This document shows, one piece after another, positions 1 through 8,307 of a stretch of 23,600 bases of DNA. The stretch is from an uncultured Clostridia bacterium (GTDB lineage Bacteria; Bacillota; Clostridia; TANB77; CAG-508): the NCBI GenBank assembly GCA_948663505.1, contig CAPNAQ010000003.1, forward strand, positions 5,853 to 29,452, read 5' to 3'. Position 1 is the stretch's first letter, and each line of letters opens with the position of its first letter. The notes beneath the pieces were generated by a model that worked only from the letters and a program-made list of their open reading frames with translations, was not told the origin of the DNA and did no database searches. The translations under genes and the position numbers were made by a program.

Positions 1-65
1 ATAAATGTGGTAGAATTAATAAGAAATAATTTATTAATGTACACAAACAAAAAAGAAGGGATTAT

Positions 66-785
66 ATGAGCAGAAAAAAGAAAATTAAAATATTTAAAAT
101 ATTATTAATGGCAGTAGTTTTAATATTATTTATAGGAATAACAGTATACCTATTTCCAGTAATGAAAAATTTATCTACAGTAGAAGGACAAGTAGCTTTT
201 AAAGAAAAAGTTGATAATTCTGGTATGATGGGAATGTTATCACTATTTGGACTTCAGATAGCACAAATATTTTTAATTATAGTACCAGGAGAACCAATAG
301 AAATTTTGGCAGGAATGTGTTATGGAGGACTATGGGGAACAGCATTTATTATGGTGTCAGCTACTATTATATCAATAACAATATATTTATTAGTTAGAAA
401 ATTTGGAAGAAAATTCGTATACGATTTTTGTGATGAAAAGAAAGTTTCCAAAATAGAGAATAGCAAATTATTTCAAAATCCAAAAAAGATTGAACTAATA
501 ATGCTTGTATTATTTTTGATACCAGGTACACCAAAAGATTTGTTAGTATATGTTGCAGGATTATTGCCAATAAAGCCAATAAAGTTTATCTTAATTTCAA
601 CATTTGCTAGATTTCCATCAGTCATTACTTCTACATTGGCAGGAGATAGACTTGCTATTGGAGATTGGAAAATGAGCATTATACTATATGTAGCAATACT
701 AATATTGGTGGCAATAGTTGTACTAATAATAAATAAGTTTGACAAAGATAAAATTACAAAGGAAGCAATAAATAGTATAAAATAA
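66..785 (+). CDS. VTT/DedA-like membrane protein (TVP38/TMEM64 family)
   Basis: A 239-residue integral membrane protein. An N-terminal membrane segment (about residues 11-33) is followed by the family core: a glycine-rich EPIEILAG stretch near residue 77, GGLWGTAF, then FLIPGTPKDLLVYVAGLLP around residues 150-168 and a Phe-Ala-Arg-Phe-Pro patch near 180. These are the conserved re-entrant-loop features of the VTT domain (also called SNARE-associated or TVP38/TMEM64). Relatives are implicated in lipid scrambling or undecaprenyl-phosphate handling, but the substrate here cannot be read from sequence. GAAGGG lies just upstream of the ATG. The gene appears monocistronic and faces the minus-strand gene across the terminator at 941-990. 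Family assignment is solid; exact role is not. Confidence 0.85.
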   Translation: MSRKKKIKIFKILLMAVVLILFIGITVYLFPVMKNLSTVEGQVAFKEKVDNSGMMGMLSLFGLQIAQIFLIIVPGEPIEILAGMCYGGLWGTAFIMVSATIISITIYLLVRKFGRKFVYDFCDEKKVSKIENSKLFQNPKKIELIMLVLFLIPGTPKDLLVYVAGLLPIKPIKFILISTFARFPSVITSTLAGDRLAIGDWKMSIILYVAILILVAIVVLIINKFDKDKITKEAINSIK

Positions 786-940
786 ATTTTTGAATATATG
801 TTGTTAATTACTTTCTTTTGTGAAGAACTACTTTCACATTTGATACTGAAACAAAAGAATGCTACTATATTGAAATTGACAGATATCAAGAAAAATTAGC
901 AAGATAAATGCTATGGAAACAAGTATGATGTGGGGGAAAT
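786..940. other. Intergenic stretch with a 9-bp inverted repeat
   Basis: Bases 814-822 pair perfectly with 852-860 (TTCTTTTGT / ACAAAAGAA), enclosing a smaller GTGAA/TTCAC pairing. Downstream (about 862-900) a short open frame reads CYYIEIDRYQEKLAR before a stop. It may be the tail of a lost gene, but nothing supports a present-day product. Confidence 0.3.
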
Positions 941-990
941 ATATAAAAAATAGATAATTATTTGATTTACTAATTATCTATTTTTTATAT
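941..990. terminator. Bidirectional terminator, 20-bp perfect stem
   Basis: Bases 941-960 are exactly complementary to 971-990 with a 10-nt loop. The stem contains an A6 run on one arm and a T6 run on the other, so it can act as an intrinsic terminator on both strands. It sits between convergent genes (66-785 plus, 1029-1625 minus). Confidence 0.85.
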
Positions 991-1028
991 TATAATTATC
1001 TGAGGAATTAATAGTAAGAAATATAGAT

Positions 1029-1625
1029 TTAATTTTTCTCACTTAATAATTCTTGTACTTTATTCCAATCAATATTTGGTATATTTTGAGTTCCATTAGC
1101 AGAGGTTTCTTTTAATTTCATATTGATTTTTAGAGTGTTCCATATAAGAAGAACAACAGAACAGACAATCGTTACACCTAAAATACCAAATACCATTGGT
1201 AGAGTTAAATATTCTATTTCAGCAACATAATAGGCTAATAAAGCAACAATAAAGATAATCATTCCAACTGCAAAAATGGCTATGGGAGTGTCAAATCTTT
1301 TCTTTTTCAATCCACTTACACCCCAAGATTGAGATTTATGGCAATGTGGACATTCATCGTTAAATTCTGTACAATAAATTTCTTTTTCAGTAGCATCTTT
1401 GTATGCATCTTTTACTTTTTTTACAAGATTTTCATATGCTTCTTTTTCCAACTTATTTGCTCTATCATCATTTATTGTTTTAAAATTACTATTATAAACA
1501 GCCTCTGCTCCAATAATGTGTGCTTGTAAATCTCCACTATTTTTCATGCAACTTTCACATTGAAAACTATATGGAACATTTATATCTTTTATTCTTGTGT
1601 GTTTATAATAAACTCTTGTTGGCAT
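1029..1625 (-). CDS. Zinc-ribbon membrane protein, unknown function
   Basis: A 198-residue protein on the minus strand with AGGAGG about 8 bases before the ATG. It carries two CxxC pairs, CESC near residue 23 and CPHC near residue 92, consistent with one zinc-ribbon-like metal site assembled from both. Two hydrophobic helices follow (about 114-135 and 143-163) and then a polar tail. It resembles the many small Firmicutes proteins with an N-terminal zinc ribbon and a C-terminal membrane anchor; I do not recognise a specific family. It is transcribed divergently from the regulator operon starting at 1859, so the 1626-1858 gap holds both promoters. Confidence 0.7.
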   Translation of the reverse strand: MPTRVYYKHTRIKDINVPYSFQCESCMKNSGDLQAHIIGAEAVYNSNFKTINDDRANKLEKEAYENLVKKVKDAYKDATEKEIYCTEFNDECPHCHKSQSWGVSGLKKKRFDTPIAIFAVGMIIFIVALLAYYVAEIEYLTLPMVFGILGVTIVCSVVLLIWNTLKINMKLKETSANGTQNIPNIDWNKVQELLSEKN

Positions 1626-1795
1626 TGTATATTCCTCCTTCCATATTGATTATAAAAACCTTGTTAATTATAGCACAATACTTTTTATTTGTACATAATA
1701 TGAAGTTAGGATTTTTCACAAAAATCTAAATATGCAATATTTCTAAGTTTTTGGTTAGCCTGTGTTTATAAAAAAACAAATTGTGTGGTTCATAT

Positions 1796-1811
1796 CTTAC
1801 GAAAATGTAAG
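1796..1811. promoter_or_regulatory. Predicted response-regulator operator, site 1
   Basis: The palindrome CTTAC-GAAAAT-GTAAG lies just upstream of the -10 of the regulator operon. The same arms and almost the same centre recur at 3611-3626 before the transporter genes. Two copies in front of the two parts of one regulatory module support its being the binding site of the OmpR-type regulator encoded at 1859. This is inference; binding is not shown by sequence. Confidence 0.6.
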
Positions 1812-1833
1812 ATTATTTATATAAAATATATGG

Positions 1834-1839
1834 TATAAT
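1834..1839 (+). promoter_or_regulatory. -10 box of the regulator/kinase operon
   Basis: A consensus TATAAT sits 20 bases before the ATG at 1859, with AGGAGG at 1845-1850 between them. No good -35 is visible at 17-bp spacing; that position abuts the palindrome at 1796-1811, as expected for an activator-dependent or autoregulated promoter. Confidence 0.55.
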
Positions 1840-1858
1840 GTTTCAGGAGGTTATCAAA

Positions 1859-2539
1859 ATGCAAAAAATATTAATTGTAGAAGATGATGAAAAACTAAGA
1901 AATGAGTTAGAAATATTTTTAAATAATAATGGTTATCAAGCAGAATCTTTAAAAACATTTGATAATACTATAAATGATATTTTAGAAATAAATCCAAACC
2001 TCATCTTATTAGATATAAATTTGCCAGGAGTAGATGGGGAATATATTTGCAAAGAGATTAGAAAACAATCTGATATGGGAATTATTGCCGTCACAAGTAG
2101 AGATAATGAATTAGATGAATTAGTTTCAATAAATTATGGAGCAGATCATTATATTACAAAGCCATTTAATATCCATATATTACTTGCAAAAGTAAATTCA
2201 TTGTTAAGAAGAACCAATAATAGCAACGAATCAAAAGATAAAATTAATGCAAAAGATTTTATTTTAAACATATCGAATAGTACAATATCAAAAAATGATA
2301 AAATTATTGATTTGACTAAAAATGAATACAAGATTTTAAAATATTTAATTGAAAATAGAAATAAAATTGTTTCAAGAGAAGATATAATGGATTGTTTATG
2401 GGAAAATGAAAGTTTTATTGATGATAATACTTTAAGTGTTAATATTACTAGATTAAGAAGTAAATTAGAAGAATTAGGACTAAAAGATATTATTGAAACA
2501 AAAAGAGGACAAGGCTATATATTAAAGGGAGAGAACTGA
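1859..2539 (+). CDS. OmpR-family response regulator (BceR-like)
   Basis: A 226-residue two-component regulator. The receiver domain (about 1-115) has the acidic pocket EDD at 8-10, phospho-acceptor Asp52 (LLDINLPG), Thr79 and Lys101 (ITKPF). The C-terminal winged helix (about 130-226) ends in the typical RGQGYIL hairpin. The start at 1859 is preferred over an upstream ATG at 1838 because AGGAGG at 1845-1850 is correctly spaced only for the later one. It ends in TGA one base before the kinase ATG, so the two are translationally coupled. Pairing with a short-sensor kinase and a BceAB transporter places it in the peptide-antibiotic-sensing BceR group. It probably binds the palindromes at 1796 and 3611. 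Confidence 0.92.
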   Translation: MQKILIVEDDEKLRNELEIFLNNNGYQAESLKTFDNTINDILEINPNLILLDINLPGVDGEYICKEIRKQSDMGIIAVTSRDNELDELVSINYGADHYITKPFNIHILLAKVNSLLRRTNNSNESKDKINAKDFILNISNSTISKNDKIIDLTKNEYKILKYLIENRNKIVSREDIMDCLWENESFIDDNTLSVNITRLRSKLEELGLKDIIETKRGQGYILKGEN

Positions 2540-2540
2540 T

Positions 2541-3560
2541 ATGAATTTTAAAAGTTTTATAAAAGATAAAATACTTTTGACTGTCTTACTATTATTTGGA
2601 ATCGCTACTATAGAAATATTTTTAATTCCATACTCATTTGTAAATTTCATAAAAATATATATTCCAGTTACTATAATATTTTTATACATAATAGGACTTT
2701 CCATAGAATATTTTATGAAGCTAAGATTTTATAAAGATTTAGAAGATACTTTAAATAACTTAGATGACAAATATTTAATTAGTGAGATTATAAAAGAACC
2801 AAGTTTTACAGAAGGCAAAATATTAAAAGACTTATTAAAACAAATTAATAAGTCAATGGTTGAAAATGTAAATTTATATAAGTATAAACAAGAAGATTAT
2901 AAAGATTACATTGAATTATGGATTCATGAGATAAAAATACCGATAGCAACAAGTAAAATGATAGTGGAAAATAATAAAAATGAAGTTACAAAAAGTATAG
3001 ATGAAGAATTAGACAAAGTAGAAAACTACATAGAACAGGCTTTATATTATGCAAGAAGTAATACAGTAGAAAAAGATTATTATATAAAAAAAGTTAATTT
3101 AAAAGATATTGTAAATGAGAGTATTAAAAAGAATAAGAATGTTTTAATCCATGAAAAAATATCTATTAATATTCATGATTTAGATTTAGAAGTAAATACA
3201 GACAATAAATGGATTGTATTTATATTAAATCAAATTATTCAAAATAGTATAAAGTATAAAAAACAAGATAGAAATTTAGAGATTGAAATATATGCAAAAC
3301 AAGGAAAAGAAAATGTGATACTTTATATTAAAGATAATGGAATAGGAATAAAAAAAGGAGAAATAACAAGAGTATTTGAAAAAGGCTTTACAGGAACAAA
3401 TGGAAGGTTAATAGGTAAAAAATCTACAGGGATTGGATTGTATCTATGTAAAAACCTATGCAATAAATTAGGAATAGCAATAGAGTTAAATTCGGTTCAA
3501 GATGAAGGAACAGAAATACGATTAGTATTTCCAAAAAGTAGTTATATAGATATAAAATAA
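2541..3560 (+). CDS. BceS-like intramembrane-sensing histidine kinase
   Basis: A 339-residue kinase. Two membrane helices (about 11-31 and 36-58) are separated by only a few residues, so there is no extracellular sensor domain, the signature of intramembrane-sensing kinases that take their signal from a partner ABC transporter. The phospho-acceptor is His129 in ELWIHEIKIPIA, close to the WVHE(V/I)KTPIA form of BceS relatives. The ATPase domain shows an N box (QIIQNSIKYK), G1 (DNGIGI) and G2 (STGIGLYLCK). It follows the regulator by one base and is closed by the terminator at 3566-3597. The transporter starts 205 bases later under its own promoter. Confidence 0.92.
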   Translation: MNFKSFIKDKILLTVLLLFGIATIEIFLIPYSFVNFIKIYIPVTIIFLYIIGLSIEYFMKLRFYKDLEDTLNNLDDKYLISEIIKEPSFTEGKILKDLLKQINKSMVENVNLYKYKQEDYKDYIELWIHEIKIPIATSKMIVENNKNEVTKSIDEELDKVENYIEQALYYARSNTVEKDYYIKKVNLKDIVNESIKKNKNVLIHEKISINIHDLDLEVNTDNKWIVFILNQIIQNSIKYKKQDRNLEIEIYAKQGKENVILYIKDNGIGIKKGEITRVFEKGFTGTNGRLIGKKSTGIGLYLCKNLCNKLGIAIELNSVQDEGTEIRLVFPKSSYIDIK

Positions 3561-3565
3561 AATTG

Positions 3566-3597
3566 CTATCCTGTTATATTTATAGGATAGTTTTTTT
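3566..3597 (+). terminator. Intrinsic terminator after the kinase gene
   Basis: A 7-bp stem CTATCCT/AGGATAG with an 11-nt loop is followed directly by seven T residues. It separates the regulator-kinase operon from the transporter operon. Confidence 0.9.
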
Positions 3598-3610
3598 AAT
3601 AAAAAGAAAC

Positions 3611-3626
3611 CTTACAAAAATGTAAG
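3611..3626. promoter_or_regulatory. Predicted response-regulator operator, site 2
   Basis: The palindrome CTTAC-AAAAAT-GTAAG has the same arms and spacing as site 1 at 1796-1811. A further half site, GTAAGG, follows at about 3632-3637. It lies upstream of the bceA-like gene, fitting induction of the transporter by the adjacent two-component system. Confidence 0.6.
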
Positions 3627-3628
3627 AA

Positions 3629-3676
3629 TTGTGTAAGGTAAATCGATAGGAACAATGGCTAAAGTGGAGTTATAAT
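3629..3676 (+). promoter_or_regulatory. Candidate promoter region of the transporter operon
   Basis: Two -10 choices are visible: TATAAT at 3671-3676, and AACAAT near 3651 preceded by TTGTGT at about 17-bp spacing. The second places the -35 directly beside the operator. Which one is used cannot be settled from sequence. The leader up to 3765 has a weak stem (TTCGA / TCGAA arms near 3688 and 3722). Confidence 0.4.
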
Positions 3677-3765
3677 TAAGTTAGCTGTTCGAGAGAAGCG
3701 AGTTACAGATAACTTATGCAATCGAACGACAGTGAGATTGTAAACATTGAAAGGAGTTTTTTATT

Positions 3766-4533
3766 ATGGAAAAAGTATTAGAGGTAAAAAACATAGAGAA
3801 ATACTATGGAAACAAATCAAATCTAACAAAAGCAATAGACAACATTAGCTTTACAGTAGAAAAGGGAGAATTTGTTGGAATTATGGGTGCGAGTGGATCT
3901 GGAAAAAGTACACTTTTAAATGTGATTTCAACAATAGACAGAGTTACAGCAGGACATATTATTGTTAATGGCGAAGATATTACAAAGCTAAAAGGAAACA
4001 AATTAAATAAGTTTAGAAGAGAAGAACTAGGTTTTATTTTTCAAGACTTTAATTTATTAGATACTCTTACAGCTTATGAAAATATAGCTTTAGCACTAAC
4101 AATTCAAAAAGCAAATGCAAGAGAAATTGATAAAAGGGTAAATGCAATTGCAGAAAAGTTAGGAATTAAAGAAATTCTTAAAAAATATCCTTATCAAGTA
4201 TCTGGAGGGCAAAAACAAAGAATTGCATCAGCAAGAGCTATTATAACAAAACCTAAATTAGTATTAGCAGATGAACCAACAGGAGCATTAGATTCAAAAT
4301 CAGCAAGACAATTATTAGAGAACTTTGAGTTTTTAAATCAAAAAATGAGTGCGACTATTTTAATGGTTACACATGATGCTTTTACAGCTTCTTATGCAAA
4401 TAGAATCTTATTTATTAAAGATGGAAAAATCTTTAATGAAATAATCAAAGGAAACGACACAAGAAAACAATTCTTTGAGAAGATAATCGAGGTGCAAACA
4501 CTTCTTGGAGGTGATTTGAACGATGTTATTTAA
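3766..4533 (+). CDS. BceA-like ABC transporter ATPase
   Basis: A 255-residue ATPase of the MacB/BceA type. Walker A is GASGSGKST at residues 41-49, the Q-loop lies in FIFQDFNLL, the signature is VSGGQKQR, Walker B is LVLADEPTGALDS, and the H-loop is VTHDAF. It pairs with the large FtsX-type permease that overlaps its last bases. BceAB-type systems remove peptide antibiotics from lipid II-cycle intermediates and also act as the sensor for the kinase. A good AAAGGAG precedes the ATG. Family and partner are clear; the target peptide is unknown. Confidence 0.93.
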   Translation: MEKVLEVKNIEKYYGNKSNLTKAIDNISFTVEKGEFVGIMGASGSGKSTLLNVISTIDRVTAGHIIVNGEDITKLKGNKLNKFRREELGFIFQDFNLLDTLTAYENIALALTIQKANAREIDKRVNAIAEKLGIKEILKKYPYQVSGGQKQRIASARAIITKPKLVLADEPTGALDSKSARQLLENFEFLNQKMSATILMVTHDAFTASYANRILFIKDGKIFNEIIKGNDTRKQFFEKIIEVQTLLGGDLNDVI

Positions 4534-6613
4534 GTTATCTTGGAATAATATGAAAAAAAGTATAAAAGATTATGCCATATATTTTTTAACACTAGTATTA
4601 GGTGTAGCAATCTTTTATATGTTTAATTCAATAGACAGTCAACAAGCTATGCTACAGGTATCACAATCACAAAGAGAAATAATAAAAATGATGATTTCGA
4701 TGCTTGGTTTTGTATCAGTATTTGTAGCAGTTATATTAGGATTGTTAATTGTATATGCTAATAATTTCTTAATTAATCGAAGAAAAAAGGAATTTGGAGT
4801 GTATATGACACTCGGAATGGGAAGAAGACAAATATCTAAAATTATATTAATGGAAACAATATTTGTTGGAGTAATTTCACTTGCAATTGGACTTGTGGTA
4901 GGGGTATTTGCATCACAATTCATGTCAATATTAGTTGCAAAAATGTTTGAAGCAGATATGAGTGAATTTCAGTTTGTATTTTCTGGGGATGCTTGTATAA
5001 AGACTTGCATTTATTTTGCAGTAATGTATGTGCTAGTTATGCTCTTTAATACATTTACTGTTTCAAAATATAAACTAATCAATTTATTAAATGCACAAAA
5101 GAAAAATGAAAAAGTAAAAATAAAAAATCAATTTCTTTGCATATTAGTATTTATTGTTGCAGGTGCAATGTTAGGTTATGCTTATTGGAAAGTAACAGCG
5201 GATAGCAGTAGTTTAAATACATTTGATAAACTATTACCACCAATACTTATGGGAATAGTTAGTACAATATTAATTTTCTGGTCTTTATCAGGTTTTATTA
5301 TACAAATTGTTCAAAAAATGAAAAATACATATTTAAAAGGTACAAATATGTTTGTATTAAGGCAAATTAACAATAAAATCAATACAATGGTAGTAAGTAT
5401 GAGTGTTATATGTTTAATGTTATTTATGACAGTATCAATACTTTCTTCAAGTTTATCGTTGAGAAATACAATGGGAAGAGAATTAGTAGAAATGACACCA
5501 GTAGATGTAAATTTATATAAAATAGCAAATTTACCAGAAAGATCTGTTAATAAATATGGTAAAGAAACAATATATACAGAAGAGCAAAGGAAAGATTCAA
5601 AAATTCCATTAGTAGATACATTAAAAAGCAATGGACTAGATATGAATGTATTAAAAGATATGGTAGAGATACCAATCTATGCAAGCAATGATTTAACATG
5701 GAGTGATTTTTTAGAAGATAAGTTAGAACAGTTAAAAGCGAAATTTCCTATGCTTGCATATGATACAGCAGAAGAAATTGTAAAAATATCTGATTATAAT
5801 AAAATAGCAAAATTATATGGAATAGATGAGTATGAACTAAATGATAATGAATATATTATGATTTGTGATTTTGTGAGTATGAAAGAAGTAAGAAATGAAG
5901 TATTAGCAGATGGAAACAATTCTTTAACAATTGCAGGAAAAAAATACAAATCAAAATATAATGAGTGTAAAAGTGGATTTATAGTAATGTCAACAAGCCA
6001 TACAAATACAGGAATAATAGTTGTTCCAGATAATTGCCCTTTAACAGATGATATGAAAGAAATGCACTTTTTAGCAGCAAATTATAATGATGACACAGAA
6101 GAAGGAAAGAAAAAGATTGAAGAATTATTTTCAAAAAATGATTCAGCATTTATACAGAATTTAGACAAAAAAGGATTAGATATAGAAGGACTTACTAAAA
6201 CAAGGATTATGGAAGGAAGTATAGGATTAGCGACAATAGTAACATTTATTGCAATTTATTTAGGCGTAATATTTCTAATTGCAAGTTCAGCTATCTTAGC
6301 ATTAAAACAGCTAACAGACAGTTCAGATAATAAACAAAGATATACTATTTTAAGAAAAATTGGTTGCGATGAAAAAATGATAAACAAATCTTTATTTAGA
6401 CAAATAGGAATATTTTTTGGAGTGCCACTTGTTTTAGCAATTATACATTCTATATTTGGAATACAATTTGCAGTAAAAATGATGTCAGGTTTAGCAAGTG
6501 AAAAGGACTTATTGCCATCAGCAGTAGTAACAGTAGTTGTTATAGGTGTAATCTATGGAGCATATTTCTTGGCTACCTACTTTGGAAGTAAAAATATTAT
6601 TAAGGAGGAATAG
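4523..6613 (+). CDS. BceB-like permease, FtsX family
   Basis: A 696-residue permease starting inside the end of the ATPase gene (11-bp overlap), so translation is coupled. The topology fits the 10-helix BceB plan: one helix near residue 17, an FtsX block of three (about 50-180) with the RRKKEFGVYMTLGMGRRQI coupling segment, four more up to about 310, a large extracellular domain (about 320-570) and a final FtsX pair with RYTILRKIGCDEKMI. The extracellular domain is the part that determines peptide specificity in characterised relatives. It is followed two bases later by the unknown membrane-anchored gene at 6616. Confidence 0.93.
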   Translation: MLFKLSWNNMKKSIKDYAIYFLTLVLGVAIFYMFNSIDSQQAMLQVSQSQREIIKMMISMLGFVSVFVAVILGLLIVYANNFLINRRKKEFGVYMTLGMGRRQISKIILMETIFVGVISLAIGLVVGVFASQFMSILVAKMFEADMSEFQFVFSGDACIKTCIYFAVMYVLVMLFNTFTVSKYKLINLLNAQKKNEKVKIKNQFLCILVFIVAGAMLGYAYWKVTADSSSLNTFDKLLPPILMGIVSTILIFWSLSGFIIQIVQKMKNTYLKGTNMFVLRQINNKINTMVVSMSVICLMLFMTVSILSSSLSLRNTMGRELVEMTPVDVNLYKIANLPERSVNKYGKETIYTEEQRKDSKIPLVDTLKSNGLDMNVLKDMVEIPIYASNDLTWSDFLEDKLEQLKAKFPMLAYDTAEEIVKISDYNKIAKLYGIDEYELNDNEYIMICDFVSMKEVRNEVLADGNNSLTIAGKKYKSKYNECKSGFIVMSTSHTNTGIIVVPDNCPLTDDMKEMHFLAANYNDDTEEGKKKIEELFSKNDSAFIQNLDKKGLDIEGLTKTRIMEGSIGLATIVTFIAIYLGVIFLIASSAILALKQLTDSSDNKQRYTILRKIGCDEKMINKSLFRQIGIFFGVPLVLAIIHSIFGIQFAVKMMSGLASEKDLLPSAVVTVVVIGVIYGAYFLATYFGSKNIIKEE

Positions 6614-6615
6614 AT

Positions 6616-7104
6616 ATGTTTGGAATCTTTAAAATGATATTTTTAGGAATTATAGCATTAGTAATAATATTATGGATTACAATTTTTAATATAGGAATAG
6701 GAGAAAATCCAAAAGACAAAATAATAAACACTTATGATTCATTTATTCAAAGTTTTGATAAAGCAGGTTTAACAAGTAATTGGAAATTAAAAGGCAAAAG
6801 AAAATATGGAGTAGATAAATATGTTGGAACATATTTAGCAAATTATGATAATTATTCAGGCGAAGAAACAATATTTGGTGGAACTGCTATTTCAAGAAAA
6901 AATGGAGATCATATAAAACTAAAAATAAAAATTGAAAAAGAAAGTGGTAATATCAATATAATTGCTAAACTAGGAAATAATGAAACTACTTTAATAAATG
7001 ATACAGGAGAATATGAAGATAATATATATGTTGAAGGAGTTAGTTATTATTTAACTATAAAATTATATGATTTTAAGGGAAATATTGATATTATAGCAGA
7101 GTAG
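6616..7104 (+). CDS. Membrane-anchored extracytoplasmic protein, unknown family
   Basis: A 162-residue protein with one N-terminal hydrophobic helix (about 5-27) and a polar, beta-rich remainder. No cysteine for lipidation is present. I recognise no family. It starts two bases after the permease stop, behind AAGGAGG, so it belongs to the transporter operon. An accessory role at the outer membrane face in peptide sensing or detoxification is plausible by context only. Confidence 0.7.
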   Translation: MFGIFKMIFLGIIALVIILWITIFNIGIGENPKDKIINTYDSFIQSFDKAGLTSNWKLKGKRKYGVDKYVGTYLANYDNYSGEETIFGGTAISRKNGDHIKLKIKIEKESGNINIIAKLGNNETTLINDTGEYEDNIYVEGVSYYLTIKLYDFKGNIDIIAE

Positions 7105-7116
7105 GAGGAGATTAAG

Positions 7117-7467
7117 ATGGATAGTATAAAAGAAAAAATGCCAATAATTATAGCAGTTATTGTAGCAATAGCAATATGTGGCATAGCATTCTATTTTCTT
7201 GAAAACTATGAATCAGTATATTTTACTCAAATAGATAATACTAAAATTCAAAGTATTTCAGCAACAGATGAGATGAAGTATGAATATACTTTAGATTGTT
7301 ACAATGAAAATGGTAATAAAAAAGAGATAAAATTTAAAACGAGTAGAGAACTAAGAGAAGATGCCTATTTAATGTTAGAAGTAAGAACTTTTGGAGTTCA
7401 TTCGTGGAAAGAGATACAAGCAAATGAATTACCAGAGAAAGTAAGAACAGCTTTAAATGTAGAGTAA
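7117..7467 (+). CDS. YxeA-family (DUF1093) protein
   Basis: A 116-residue protein with an N-terminal anchor (about 8-28) and a single small domain. Its pattern matches the YxeA/DUF1093 family as I know it: YFTQIDNTKI near residue 36, YEYTLDCYNENGNKKEIKFKTS, then RELREDAYLMLEV and a final WKEIQANELPEKV. These proteins commonly lie beside BceAB-type transporters, as here. GGAGGAG precedes the start. The biochemical role of the family is not established. Confidence 0.8.
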   Translation: MDSIKEKMPIIIAVIVAIAICGIAFYFLENYESVYFTQIDNTKIQSISATDEMKYEYTLDCYNENGNKKEIKFKTSRELREDAYLMLEVRTFGVHSWKEIQANELPEKVRTALNVE

Positions 7468-7479
7468 GGAGAATTAATA

Positions 7480-7620
7480 ATGCCTAAAAATATAAATTGG
7501 GATGGAGTAATCCAATCAATAAACTATTTTTGGTTGCCAATATTAGGAGTTGGTGGAGCAATAGCCATAGTAGTAATCATTGCAGTAAGTTATAAAAAAT
7601 GGAAAGAAAAAAATGAATAA
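7480..7620 (+). CDS. 46-residue single-pass membrane microprotein
   Basis: A small gene beginning MPKNINWDGV with one strongly hydrophobic helix (about residues 17-39) and a basic, charged tail (YKKWKEKNE). A Shine-Dalgarno TAAGGAGA overlaps the end of the YxeA-like gene and is 8-9 bases from the ATG. It lies in tight co-directional spacing inside the peptide-detoxification operon (12 bases after the previous stop). Helix and strong ribosome site argue for a real product; function is unknown. Confidence 0.65.
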   Translation: MPKNINWDGVIQSINYFWLPILGVGGAIAIVVIIAVSYKKWKEKNE

Positions 7621-7644
7621 AAAGTAGTAAAAGAGGTGGTAAAG

Positions 7645-8168
7645 ATGAAGAAATTTTTAAAAATAGTATTTTTTATAACATTGATAATAACAAGTATAGC
7701 ATTGCTATTTGTAGGAAATGGATATAAAATGTATAAAGATGCAATACAAGAAATAAGTATAGAAGATAAAATAAAAGAAATAAAAAGCAAAGAAAACTAT
7801 ACAGAAATTTCAGATTTACCACAAACTTATATCAATGCAGTATTATCAGTAGAAGATCATAGATTCTATAAGCATTTTGGAATATATATTTTACACAAGA
7901 CAAAAAATTTGAAAGAAAAATAGCAGAAGTATTTATGGCATTTAAAATAGAAAATAAATGTCAAAAAGATGAAATATTAGAATTATACTTAAATACAAGT
8001 TATTTTGGAGATGGATATTATAATGTTAGGGAAGCAAGTCTAGGATATTTTGGAAAAGAACCAAATCAGATGAAAAATTATGAAGCAATTATACTTGCAG
8101 GAATACCAAATGCACCATCAGTGTATGCACCAACATCCCCTTTTATTTTCAAGAAGAACTACTTGTAA
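7645..8168 (+). pseudogene. GT51 peptidoglycan transglycosylase, deleted and frameshifted
   Basis: Remnant of a monofunctional or PBP1-type glycosyltransferase. The N-terminal frame (7645-7923) has a membrane anchor and GT51 motif 1, VEDHRFYKHFG. It then shifts near 7885: the continuation FTQDKKFERKIAEVFMAFK is in another frame and runs on as KDEILELYLNTSYFGDGYYN and GYFGKEPNQMKNYEAIILAGIPNAPSVYAPT. The roughly 30 residues between, containing the GGSTITQQ motif, are missing. The C-terminus is replaced after APT by an unrelated short tail. Without motif 2 and in two frames it cannot be an active transglycosylase. Confidence 0.8.
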
Positions 8169-8179
8169 AAGGTAGTTCT
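8155..8179 (+). terminator. Hairpin at the end of the GT51 remnant
   Basis: An 8-bp perfect stem AGAACTAC/GTAGTTCT with a 9-nt loop. There is no T-tract directly after it, so termination is only possible, not certain. Confidence 0.4.
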
Positions 8180-8307
8180 CACAAGATTATTAAAAAGTAA
8201 TTAGTTATAAAAAATATACTAATTAAATAACACAAAGATTTAATAATCAATGTGGTAAAAATGCACAATGAATAATTAATATTAATAGAACGAAAGGAGT
8301 AGTGAAT

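Noticed and set aside
1838..1858. Upstream ATG for the response regulator
   Set aside because: The ribosome site lies inside this extension, and the -10 box overlaps it.
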